Part shown: piece after piece, positions 1 through 31,890 of the stretch
Layout: the number at the start of each line of letters is the position of its first letter
How positions within the stretch are numbered: position 1 is the stretch's first letter
Origin: Agelas oroides
Lineage: Eukaryota > Porifera > Demospongiae > Agelasida > Agelasidae
DNA length: 64,000 bases
Assembly (NCBI GenBank): GCA_949130485.1
Contig: OX422192.1
Span: 9,099,008 to 9,163,007, forward strand
Direction: 5' to 3'
Program-made: the position numbers and the translations under genes
The notes under the pieces: generated by a model
What the model saw: the letters and a program-made list of their open reading frames with translations, nothing else
Databases searched by the model: none
Told to the model about the DNA's origin: nothing

Positions 1-818
1 GTCCTTTGGTAATCCTAACGGGAATAAAGTTAGTTTCAGCAGCACTGGAGTGACACTCGCTTGCAATGTCCTGAGTTTTTGCTGGTTGCCACAGTAGTGT
101 GACTGTTTTGACGGCAAATACAACCCAAAGAATTGAGATCTGCACCCCAAGAAACCTATTTCCCATGGTAAGGGTTGCATATACCTTAGAAGTCCAGTGA
201 AATTTGTAAAAAGCGGCTAAAACACCAAAAAAAGGTAGAATTTTTTTAAAAATGATTGTTCTTACCAGCAGAATCGAAAAGAAGAACGAAAGCGCTTCAA
301 TTTGATGTGTGTTGTAAGGCTATTGGCCGAAATTTCGACTGTGGGTGCGCGTTTTTGCAAGACACATACAACGGTGCCGCATTCAATATGGCACTTCCGC
401 TCAGAAAAGGGTTACGCAATTTTTCACTGTTATGAATATCATTTGGAGTCGCTACTCGTCGTGCATGTTGAGCCCCACCCTCATCTAATCCGAAGTACAA
501 TTGCATTCCAATTTTGGGTGCGGTTCACCTGCTCATAGTCGCCAGGACCCTCCGCTCGCAGTTTCCGCCTCTCATATATATAGTAGAAGACCAGTGGAAA
601 AACACAAGGTAGGTACTTGCTGCCCCGGTAGTCGGATAGTCACTCCCCGTGGGCCGGAGTATATGATCTACGGTCTGAACTGCACACCCTTCTGGCCGGG
701 CGAGGAAGGGTCTGGGGTCCAGATTAAGTTAATCTGGCGCCGCTGAACCTTCAATCATTTTTCTGGAGGGAAGCAACGCCCAGCCCTCTCATAGTAACTT
801 TTCTTTGCACATCGAAAG
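1..818. other. Upstream region without recognised gene
   Basis: No open frame here resembles a known protein and none splices convincingly into the gene that starts at 819; stop codons TAG and TAA lie in frame just upstream of that start. A 20-base string near 705-725 recurs near 40200, so part of this stretch is probably repeat-derived. It may hold the promoter and 5' untranslated region of the gene at 819, or the tail of a gene outside the window. Confidence 0.5.
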
Positions 819-3800
819 ATGCGTTATACTGGCCTGTCCTCTCATGCAGCAACTGCGATGGCTGTTGACCCCACCCACCTGAGATCCTCCCCATATACAA
901 CCTTCTACCAGAGCTTTTATCTGCTGCGAGTGCCCCTCCACATCGGTGGCCAACCCGCACAGATCGGCATTTCAAACGATGGACACCTCACCATCGGCTG
1001 CCGCTACCCTGCTGTCAGCATCACATTTGACTCACTCACCACTGAGGTCGATACCATTGTGAAGAAGTATGGTGTGGAGGGAGTGAGCAACTACTGGTGC
1101 GAGGACGTAGCTCTGTTTGAGCTGAAACTGTCTTCTCAGAACAACCTTAAGAGGCTCCTTCGCTCAGCAGAGAAGGTACAGAATGAGCTTGCATCCAGGG
1201 TCGCTGCCATGCTAGCAGTGAAGCAGAGGTCGTCACAGCCTGTAACAGTGTATGCACACACTGAGGTGTACATGCTCACTCCTCGTCCTGAAACCAAGGA
1301 TGCACATGTCATCAGAGTGTCATCAGAAAAAGAGCTTGCAACCTGCACCACACTTTGGAAAGAGAGCGAGGTGTTCAACTTTGAGGTCCTGTTCCGTGCA
1401 TTCAGAATGGATCACAGCACAATTCCCAACCAAGGTATTACTGCAAGAGCTAAAACTGGTTACTATACTGTTGCATTTGCATGAAAATACAGTGGTAAAA
1501 ACTTAGCACTGGGAAAGATATAACGCAATTGTAGTGACCTTTGTTAAAACTTTATATTGCTACTCCAATGACTTACCACCATACTACTGTACTATAGTGA
1601 TGATAAAATTGAACTCAAAATGCTAGTGCTCCAGTCTTACAGTTTGGTTTCAGGCACATATGGGTGAAACACCATGTAACTTTAAACCACTCACTGTAAA
1701 AACAAATTTACTGTTTTAGCAAATTATTTCGTTACTACAATTGCGTGACTATCCTTCCTACGCTAATTCAAAGAATGTAGTGCTTGTAAAACATTTTGTG
1801 GGAGGCTATTAAAGTTTACTCAAGTATCAGCTCCCACTGCATGAATCTTTTCCAGCACTGCATTCATAAAATTTTATAGTAAGGATAGTCACACAACTGT
1901 AGTAACCAAATACTTAGCTAAAATAACAACTTTGTTTTTGCAGTGAGCTGTCTAGCCTAGTCTACATCTATAGCTTGATTTCAACCACATAATCCTTTAT
2001 GTGGTTACATACATTCTCATCAGGTGAGGTGACTGTCAAACTACTGGACGAGGAGCTAAAGGAAGTCTCTGATTGGTATGGCCTGGGGCTACACATGGAT
2101 ATACCTACAGCAGAGCTTGACTCAATCAGATACGAACCCAGACTGTGCCGCATACAGGATCGTAAGCGGGAGATGTTTTCAGTATGGATGAGGGAGCTGT
2201 CAGACCCCAGCTGGCCTCGTGTTGTGAAAGCTCTCAAGGAAATTGGGCAGGAGAGGCTAGCACACAAAATCTCACTCAAGTATGGTAAGAGAAAGTATTG
2301 TAATTTCAATGTGTTTCGTGTCTCTGCTGATGGAGATGATTTTTCCCTCAGTAATGCACAGCTTATCTTCATGAAACTTTATACCTAGGAGCTACAGTTG
2401 AGAAGACGCTGCCAAAACAAGATACCTCAAGTCAGGTAATAACCTAAAGCTGTCTGATGATCTCTGCTCATTAACTACTACCATACCTAACCCCAACGTT
2501 AAAAAAATCATCAACACACCAGTATATACAACTAGCTACCAACGAACAAATAAAGAAGACGCTGCCAAAACAAGATACCTCAAGTCAGGTAATAACCTAA
2601 AGCTGTCTGATGATCTCTGCTCATTAACTACTACCATACCTAACCCCAACGTTAAAAAAAATCATCAACACACCGGTATATACAACTAGCTACCAACGAA
2701 CAAATAAAAGAATTAACTATCCAATTGCTGAGGGCCAAAACTCAAAACAAAAAATATTTGAGATCCTTGGTGGCCCTACAAGAATCATGAAAAAACAGAG
2801 GAAAACCACAAATTAAAATCAGCAACATACTGCAATGCAAACCTACAACATGAAATAACAGTTCAGATTTTTACAATATTAAATGTTCTGCAATGTTCAG
2901 CTCACTCAACCATATATACATAAGTCCATGATGACATACATAGGGAGAGATAAAAAAAATTGCATCGGCTATACCCAGCACATTCCTTTTATTCGTGGAA
3001 ACCGAGCAACCATAGGTACCTTAACCAATCCAGTTGCTCCACCAATCATTATTATTCCATGGAGAAGTTATTTTCCACCTACTTATGGCCACTGAGTGGT
3101 CTCCAACCAGCAAGAAGTCCATTGACTGAAATCACTGAATCAAGATCAAAAGTTAATTGCTTCCTGTCTCATCCCACAGACATCAACACCCTTGCAGAAG
3201 AAGCTGAGTACTCAGGTGGAGAAGCTGACAAAGGAAGTGGAAGAAAAAGACAGGGAGCTAGCAGCCAAAATTCAATCCCTGGAGGAGGCAAAGAGGCAGA
3301 AAGGTGAAGTAAATCAGAGGCTGGTGCAAATCAAACAGACCATCCGACAAACCCAGACAAAGGCCATGAAACTGATTCAAGAGAAGATGGACATAGAGAA
3401 AAAACTACAGCTGAGGGAACAAGAGCTCCAGCTCCTACATACCATTGTTCAGAAGGACAGCGAACTACTTCAGAAGGATAGTGAACTACTTCAGAACAAA
3501 GAAGAAGAAATCAGGGAGTTGCAACAAAAACTACACACAGTTGAGAGTGAGTTGACCTTGGAAAGGAACCTATCAAAGGAACTAAGGAAGAAACTTCAAC
3601 AAGCAACAGAAGAGCTGACAAAGAAGTCTGCAGTGGAACGAGAGCGAGAGGAGGCAAAAGAATATCTGAAAACCCACCTAGAGAGGGAGAGGCAGACAGT
3701 GGATTCTCTGCGGGTGCAGCTCACCTCCAAGGATCAGCACGTCAGGGAAGTGCAGGTACATATCTTACTAGACACCTTAAAAGGTAAGTTATGTACTGTG

Positions 3801-6800
3801 ATAGTTCTTTGTTGTTCCTCTAGCATCAGCTTTCCACTGCAAGAGCGGAGTGTGACAGCAATACAAAGGAAATTGGTCAACACGAGCTCATAGTCCGCCA
3901 GAAGGAGGAGAAGGTGAAAACACTTTCACAAGAGCTTCAGAAACAGGAGTCTCTCATTGCAAAACTAGAGAGGGAGTTAGCAGCAGCCAAGGAGGGTGGT
4001 GCCAAACGAGAATTAGAACTGCTCAAGGTGACAGATGAGGCTGCTGGACTGAGAGACAAGCTGGAAGAGGCAAAGGAGGAGAAATGGGAGGCAGTGAGGA
4101 AGATGGAGGTTGCTCAGGTGGAAAATAAGCTGCTGCAAGGCTGGATGACAGAGCTCAGAGGGCAGCAGAGGGCATACAGGGTCAGCTGTGCAAGGACATA
4201 TCGTTACTTGTGTACTATAGTGCAGCTACATTCATAGTTCGGCTCCATAGTGTAAGAGCCTGCACTGTAGCCCAAGATGCTTATAGTGTTTTAGGTTTCA
4301 TGAAGCTTCTTTAAAAAGCTTTACCTTTAAGGGAGGAGCCAGACATCAGTTTATCAATCGTGAATAGCAAGGCATGCCTTCACCTGCTTTATATTAGCAC
4401 GTCTCGTGCTACAATTATAGTTTGGTTCCTCAGTTTAAAGTGTGTATTCGCTTTCTAACTTGAAGTTTGCATAGAGGAGTTGTAGATGAGTTCTTCCTAT
4501 AACTAGCTGGTTTGTGTAGTTTTTCTCACTTTGCAGCCTAACTGGCTATAGTTAGATATTTAACAGTACAACATTTATTGATCAACATGCCAGCTATTCT
4601 AACAGTTTGTATCATGGGTAGGCCATTCACAACTGAAGTGTTGTCACTGCAGGTACCTCCGATGTTGGAGCCAGGACGGGTTCAGAGGACTCCGCCCCCA
4701 GTGAAACCTAAACCAAGGACAATGAAGAGTGCTGAGGTGCAGGAAGCATGCCGTATTAATTCCAATATTCTAGTTCTACTAAACAGAACTTGAGTACTCA
4801 AAAACCCTGGGCCAGCTCAATTTACTCCATTGCTGCATATGCTTAGGAAGTGGTAGATGCTTAACTTAATTGTAGCAAGGGCACATCACGCTGCCTTCAG
4901 CAGCAGCTCGATGCACCCTTGATTGTAGGAATCTCAACCACCTAGCCTCATTGCCAGCCTCTCACGCCCCCAGCTTCTGTCACTGCAAGTGATGAAAGCT
5001 GGCATGGGATGCGAGAATGCGTCCCATGCTGGCATGGGGCGTGAGAACGCGGCTATCAACCCTCTACTGTCAGTTTGTGTACACATACTGCTGTACTTGA
5101 AATAAGAAGCTTTTGTGTAGCCTTAAACTGCCCGATAATTTTCAGACCACAAACACTCACTATAGCTGAAATACCTTAGCAACTACACCCACCTAAAGGA
5201 TAGTACAAAAGATGGTAAGCTAATTTGCTGTTGTGGCATGCCCAATTCATTCCATAGTTAAGAAGCTACCCACCAAGACACCCCCATTGATAATTTAGTG
5301 ATGCCCTAATTGACTCTGATTACTGTAATGGAGTTTTGCATTCATGAATCTGATTACACTATTAGCTGTAATATATCCACCCGTCTGTAGCAAAAAAATT
5401 ACCATGCAAAATACAATAATTTAAAGCACAGCATTTACTGCTCACCATCCCAGCTCTGCTAAACAGTTTGCAAACTGAACTGTGCACTAGTACACTGTGC
5501 ACACTTGCAGCACATGCTGTACATGTGATTGTGGCTCCACAAAGGTTGACTGTAAACATTAAAAGGCGCAATTTTTTCATAGTCTTGGAGACAGTGCAGC
5601 TGTTGTTCAGTTTAGTTCAAATTTCTTGAAGTTTAGTTTGCATAGAGAAGCTCTTTCTCTGTAGTTGACTAGGCTCTAAGTAGTCTAGTATTTTAGACTA
5701 GCTATGTTGTTTATTTAAAAAGAATTGCCCAAGAGCTAGCTAGTTGCTAGCAAAAAAAAAGGTGAGTCAAGACTTGTTCAGTGTGTATCCCTAGCTAGTT
5801 GGGTGGCTCCATGTATAGCTGCCAAAATTTGTGCAGTTCAGTTTGTGCCTGAGGAAAAGTGCAAATTCATGACTTGTTAACTCACTTTACTCAAGTATGA
5901 ATATCAACTTGCTAATTAGCTTGTAAAAATTTTGCGGAGCTATTTCCAACTATTGCGGGAAGTCATACTATTGAAAAACAGCAACAGTACCACAGACCGT
6001 GCCTACTGGTGTACTTTGTGAATAAGTACTTGGTCTTACTGAGCCCTGGTAGGCATGGTCTAACTATTGTCAAGGGCGTATCAAGTTTCCAAGGTGGTGA
6101 GAGTGTGTAAATTAAAATTACTACCCTGCGCTGATATGAAAACACCAAAATATAGCTTGTGTTCTCCTCTACTGGTGTAAAGGATGTGTTTTGAGCATTA
6201 TTCTGCTGTCTACATCACTCTCCCCACCATTGGTTGATATGCCCTTGCCATTACCATACAAAATACAGGCCCATAACTTCCATGTTTACATCATCTCTGC
6301 TGTTACATAATGGCCGCAGCAGTTGCACGTGTCTGTGTAGAGTAGAAAATGCTGCGCTGAAGATCAAATACCAGCTGCTTCTAATTAACACTCATTTTAT
6401 GACTCGTATTACATAATAATAAATTCTTCTCTGTTCCAGACGCTGCAGCTGCCTCTACAACTGAGGTGGAGGAGGTGCAGAGACATGGAGTATGCAATGA
6501 CATGGTACCCACACTGTGTAGTAATGGACAGGACTGTGTACGTGGGAGGAGGACGCACAGGCTATGATGATGATGATCACAGTGTGTTAAAATACGACCT
6601 GGACACAGACAACTGGAGTCATCTACCAAGATATCAATACAGGAGGTTTGCCGTCTCCATCATCAACAGCCGCCTCACTCTTGTGGGTGGCTGTGATGAT
6701 TATGGTCAGAAGCCGACCAATCAGCTTGCAGTATACGAGCCCTCGTCCCAGCACTGGACATACCCCTACCACCCCATGCCCACACCTCGTTACAGCCCAG

Positions 6801-7345
6801 CTGTAGTCATGTATGACATATGGCTGCTGGTGGCAGGTGGGCGTGCTGGTGGTCGTGACCTAGCCACAGTTGAACTGTTGAACACGTCCACGAACCAGTG
6901 GCTAGCTGCTTCCTCCCTACCCACGCCGTGCAGCTCCCTGACGTCAGCCATTGTGGACGACCATGGCTACGTCGTTACTGACAGTAAGCAAGTATACCGT
7001 GTCTCCCTCCCTGACATTGTATCACAAAGTGTTGACCAGTCCACCGCTAGCAAGTCACCCGCACTATGGCGTCGTCTCCCTGACACTCCGCTGGAGAACT
7101 CTGCCGCCATCAGTCTCCGCGGCTACCTCATAGCCGTGGGAGGTTACCATGACAACCGTACAAGCAGCACAGACATCCATCTCTACCAGCCGGAGAGTGA
7201 GCAATGGACTAAGGTTGGAGACTTACCTAATGTACGCGAGTATTGTTCCTGTGTTGTGCTACCCAGCGGCGAGCTGCTGGTTGCTGGAGGAGAAGACAGC
7301 TATGACCTAACTAGCCGAGTCGATGTGGCATCTGTTCTGAACTAA
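819..7345 (+). CDS. Death domain - coiled coil - Kelch protein, 8 exons
   Basis: Exons with continuous phase: 819-1434, 2024-2284, 2389-2435, 3180-3755, 3824-4180, 4653-4736 and 6440-7345; a duplicate mini-exon at 2556-2588 could be an eighth. The seven give about 948 residues. Residues 1-205 match no family I recognise. Residues 206-292 form a Death domain (WYGLGL, a DSIRYE helix and a RLAHKI end). About residues 309-619 are heptad-rich coiled coil, followed by a short proline/lysine linker (PPPVKPKP). The last 300 residues are a Kelch propeller with repeated GG blades (YVGGGR, LTLVGG, LLVAGGR, IAVGGY, LLVAGGE). The first ATG is preceded by in-frame stops. The fold suggests a cytosolic adaptor: Death domain for homotypic signalling, coiled coil for oligomerisation, Kelch for ligand binding. 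That role is inferred; the domain calls come from the sequence. Confidence 0.82.
1690..1947. mobile_element. Intronic MITE with ~65-bp inverted ends
   Basis: The 5' end (CTCACTGTAAAAACAAATT) is mirrored by the reverse complement at 1880-1947 (ending TTTGTTTTTGCAGTGAG), with imperfect pairing over about 65 bases and a short loop. It has no coding capacity. It lies wholly in the first intron of the Death/Kelch gene. Family not assigned. Confidence 0.65.
2401..2707 (+). repeat. 152-bp tandem duplication carrying a mini-exon
   Basis: Bases 2401-2552 are repeated almost perfectly at 2553-2707. The unit carries most of the 47-nt third exon of the Death/Kelch gene and its GTAATA donor. In the second copy the exon would be 2556-2588 (33 nt, phase 0, in frame) after an AAAG that could act as a weak acceptor. 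It has no pyrimidine tract, so use of the copy is uncertain. Confidence 0.8.
4737..6439 (+). other. 1.7-kb intron of Death/Kelch gene with degenerate repeats
   Basis: The longest intron of the gene. It holds a degenerate palindromic element around 4935-5050, with CTCACGCCCC and GGGGCGTGAG arms and a TAGCCTCATT start like the foldback family elsewhere in the window. I see no further coding exon. Confidence 0.5.
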
Positions 7346-7357
7346 CTTTGTGTTGTA

Positions 7358-7397
7358 TCTCGTTCCCAGGCCACATGTTGCTGGCCTCGGAACGAGG
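7358..7397. repeat. Foldback repeat, CTCGTTCCCAGG family
   Basis: A perfect-looking short palindrome with arms CTCGTTCCCAGGCC and GGCCTCGGAACGAG, about 10 bases after the stop codon of the Kelch gene. It would form a hairpin in the 3' untranslated region. Other copies are listed in the findings. Confidence 0.7.
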
Positions 7398-7685
7398 TTT
7401 GTGTTCACTGCTGTATTATTAAATTTTTGTACTCTGACCTTTGTGAATTGTTGCGAATGCGCGCGCGCGCGTGCACAGAAGAATGTGGGCGTAGCTGCAC
7501 CATCACGATCGTGCAGTATGCATGCAAATCTTGAAGACCTGTGAAGCAGCCGCAAATTCAACATTTCCACTATCTGTGAGCGCAGACAGCAGAGTTTTGC
7601 TAGAAGAGGTTTCTATGGTTTGGGGGGTGGGGCTGGGAAGATGGCATGCGTACATAAGGTTTTGTCTGAGTGCATTGTGAGTACA

Positions 7686-7699
7686 TTGTGTGTGTGTGT

Positions 7700-7774
<75 letters not shown>
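7686..7774. repeat. (TG)n microsatellite
   Basis: About 40 near-perfect TG dinucleotides in the spacer downstream of the Kelch gene. The CA/TG-repeat open frames on both strands are trivial products of the repeat. Confidence 0.95.
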
Positions 7775-7775
<1 letters not shown>

Positions 7776-8576
7776 GAGCAGCCATCTAGGGACCACATTC
7801 ATGCCCCTAGGCCTCTCCTGGAAAGTTTCGGTGTTACATTTATTTGATACATGTGTATCGACAACTATTCATGATGAAGTATTCAATACATGTATATTTT
7901 GACAAGAATCTCTTCAGAAGCTTGCATGGGAATCAGATGAATGTCACTAGAACCTCTCCACTTATAAGGAGATAAGATTACTGATATAAAGACTGCTGCT
8001 GGAGTGGTGTAGGGCAGGTTTCTAGTAGTCAAGGTGGGAGATGGCTTTGGTAAGGAGCCATGTTGGGAAGGGTGTCTACTAGCATCTGGCTGGCTGTGTA
8101 TCAGATCAGCCCTCCTCCAAGAAATACCAGCCAGTTATCAGGGAAGGGAGGGGGGGGGGGGGGGGCATCACAGGTAGATGAGCATGGTAGTAGCTATCTA
8201 TATAGTACAGCACAGATATAGTACAGATACAACACTAGATACAAACTGGATAATTCATATATAGAAATGAATAATTATGACTACCATGACATGGTATTTA
8301 TAATAATTTTAGCTGCTGGTGGTTGGTGGTAGTGGAGGGAAAGACAAGTAGAGTCCTACCCAAACCAACCCCAGTGCAGATTACAGTACGCTGATACCAA
8401 AAGTGGTCCACACCGGAAGTGGTTGGGTCTGGCTTGCAAGGCTACCCACACCTCCCTCCAAGCCTCACTCCTAGGCCTCCTCCACTTTAATTCACCAGAA
8501 TTAAAGACCAAAGACATCCTTCCTTCCCATGCACCCCTCCAACCCAACTACCATGTCAAATATAAGTTGTAACCAA
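7775..8576. other. Spacer without gene
   Basis: Contains a G homopolymer at about 8148-8166 and short AT-rich text. No exon or RNA gene recognised. Confidence 0.5.
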
Positions 8577-9396
8577 AGTGGTAGATGGTGGGCCCGGGGC
8601 AGGTACGATATTTCCCAGACCCCTCCCCCCAAGTGGTAGATGGTGGGCCCAGGGCAGGTACGATATTTCCCAGACCCCTCCCCCCAAGTGGTAGATGGTG
8701 GGCCCGGGGCAGGTACGATATTTCCCAGACCCCTCCCCCAAGTGGTGGGTAGGTACGATATTTCCCAGATCCCTCCCCCAAGTCATGGTCGGCCCGAGGC
8801 AGGTACAATATTTCCCAGACCCCTCCCCCCAAGTGGTAGATGGTGGGCCCGGGGCAGGTACGATATTTCCCAGACCCCTCCCCCAAGTCATGGTGGGCCC
8901 GGGGCAGGTACAATATTTCCCAGACCCCTTCCCCAAGTCATGGTGGGCCTGGGGCAGGTACAATATTTCCCAGACCCCTTCCCCAAGTGGTAGATGGTGG
9001 GCCCGGGGCAGGTACGATATTTCCCAGACCCCTCCCCCAAGTCATGGTCGGCCTGGGGCAGGTACAATATTTCCCAGACCCCTCCCCCCAAGTGGTAGAT
9101 GGTGGGCCCGGGGCAGGTACGATATTTCCCAGACCCCTCCCACAAGTCATGGTGGGCCTGGGGCAGGTACGATATTTCCCAGACCCCTTCCCCAAGTGGT
9201 AGATGGTGGGCCCGGGGCAGGTATGATATTTCCCAGACTCCTCCCCCAAGTGGTGGGTAGGTACGATATTTCCCAGACCCCTCCCCAAGTCATGGTCGGC
9301 CCGGGGCAGGTACAATATTTCCCAGACCCCTCCCCCCAAGTGGTAGATGGTGGGCCCGGGGCAGGTACGATATTTCCCAGACCCCTCCCCCAAGTC
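8577..9396. repeat. GC-rich minisatellite, ~15 units of 50-58 bp
   Basis: Units start with AAGTGGTAGATGGTGGGCCC or the shorter AAGTCATGGT(C/G)GGCCC form and share GGGGCAGGTACGATATTTCC followed by a C-rich end. Long and short unit types alternate irregularly, showing higher-order rearrangement. Open frames occur on both strands because units lack stops; I do not treat them as genes. Confidence 0.93.
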
Positions 9397-9540
9397 TGGG
9401 TAAATAGAACTTGACATCAGCTAAATGTCACTGCTGGAGCAGTGCGGGGGGGGTGAAGAAGAGATACCCCCCCTCCCTCCCCCCAGTCACATGCTACACT
9501 GTCAAACCTGCACATTTCACGCACAGATATTGTATAAGCA

Positions 9541-10170
9541 TGCACACACACACACACACACACACCACCATGAGAGCAATCTTCACACATAATCTACCTA
9601 TTCACAGGTCTGGCTTGCAAGACTAATCACCACAAACAGTCTCGAGTTGTAACTGAAGTGTAAGGAGGTACTGGGACAGAGCCAGGCCTCACCCATTTTT
9701 ACCCTTCTTAAGTTGTAAGTGAAGTGTAAGGTTAGGAGGTACTCACACACACACACACACACACACACACCACCATGAGAGCAATCTTCACACATAATCT
9801 ACCTATTCACAGGTCTGGCTTGCAAGACTAATCACCACAAACAGTCTCGAGTTGTAACTGAAGTGTAAGGAGGTACTGGGACAGAGCCAGGCCTCACCCA
9901 TTTTTACCCTTCTTAAGTTGTAAGTGAAGTGTAAGGTTAGGAGGTACTCACACACACACACACACACACACACCACCATGAGAGCAATCTTCACACATAA
10001 TCTACCTATTCACAGGTCTGGCTTGCAAGACTAATCACCACAAACAGTCTCGAGTTGTAACTGAAGTGTAAGGAGGTACTGGGACAGAGCCAGGCCTCAC
10101 CCATTTTTACCCTTCTTAAGTTGTAAGTGAAGTGTAAGGTTAGGAGGTACTGGGACAGAGCCAGGCCTCC
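9541..10170. repeat. ~204-bp tandem array, three copies plus partial fourth
   Basis: The anchor CACCATGAGAGCAATC occurs near 9567, 9772 and 9975 (spacing about 205 and 203). Each unit begins with a (CA)n tract and ends with AAGGTTAGGAGGTACT. Copies are nearly identical apart from CA length, so the expansion is recent. Confidence 0.92.
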
Positions 10171-10449
10171 CCTCCTCTTTACTCTTCAGTTTGCGTCTGA
10201 AATAAGACACAGATCAGAAGCAGACAAGCAATTGTTGTGTGAACACAAATTGAAGAATAAAAATGGTGGAGGGCTGGGAACATTGCTAGGTAGGGCAGGT
10301 AAAATATTCCAAGAAGGTTGTATCAACTGTAGACGCAGTCATGATTGTGGAGTATGATGATTAACAGTGTGAGAGAGAAGGTGTAGGATGGTGGCCAATT
10401 TGACTGCTACATGAGATGACCAAAGTAAGCATGAAACTTTAAGGGAGAG

Positions 10450-31641
<21,192 letters not shown>

Positions 31642-31890
31642 GGTCTCTTGAATTGATGTGGCTCCTTCTTCTGCTTTCACGACGAGATACCTGTCTGAAC
31701 ACATGCACTCACACTTCACTGGAGGTGCGCTTCAATTAGATTTGTAAGTTAGTATTCTCGTTCTCAGATCACATGTGGTCTGAGAACGAGACTAGTTAAA
31801 ATGTTTGCACATGCGCACTTCAACTGTGTGGGCGTAGCTGAGTCGCATTTTTTGCTCTCTCTCCTCTATCTAAAAGAAGCTACAGTTGCG
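31642..31890. promoter_or_regulatory. Divergent promoter, nesprin-like / TRIM-A
   Basis: Only 249 bases separate the two start codons, which face away from each other. The stretch holds a foldback copy at 31754-31793 (arms TCTCGTTCTCAGA / TCTGAGAACGAGA), so the shared promoter includes a hairpin repeat. No TATA box is obvious. Regulation is inferred from geometry only. Confidence 0.5.

Noticed and set aside
8640-9417. Open frames of 117-239 codons on both strands in the minisatellite
   Set aside because: They are periodic translations of the tandem unit, present in several frames at once, with no splice or start context.
9541-10170. Tandem array considered as a CRISPR array
   Set aside because: Units are ~204 bp, contiguous, without unique spacers, and the context is animal.
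31801-31890. Upstream ATG extending TRIM-A by 30 residues
   Set aside because: The extension matches the non-coding 5' flank of paralogues B and C, whose first ATG corresponds to 31891.
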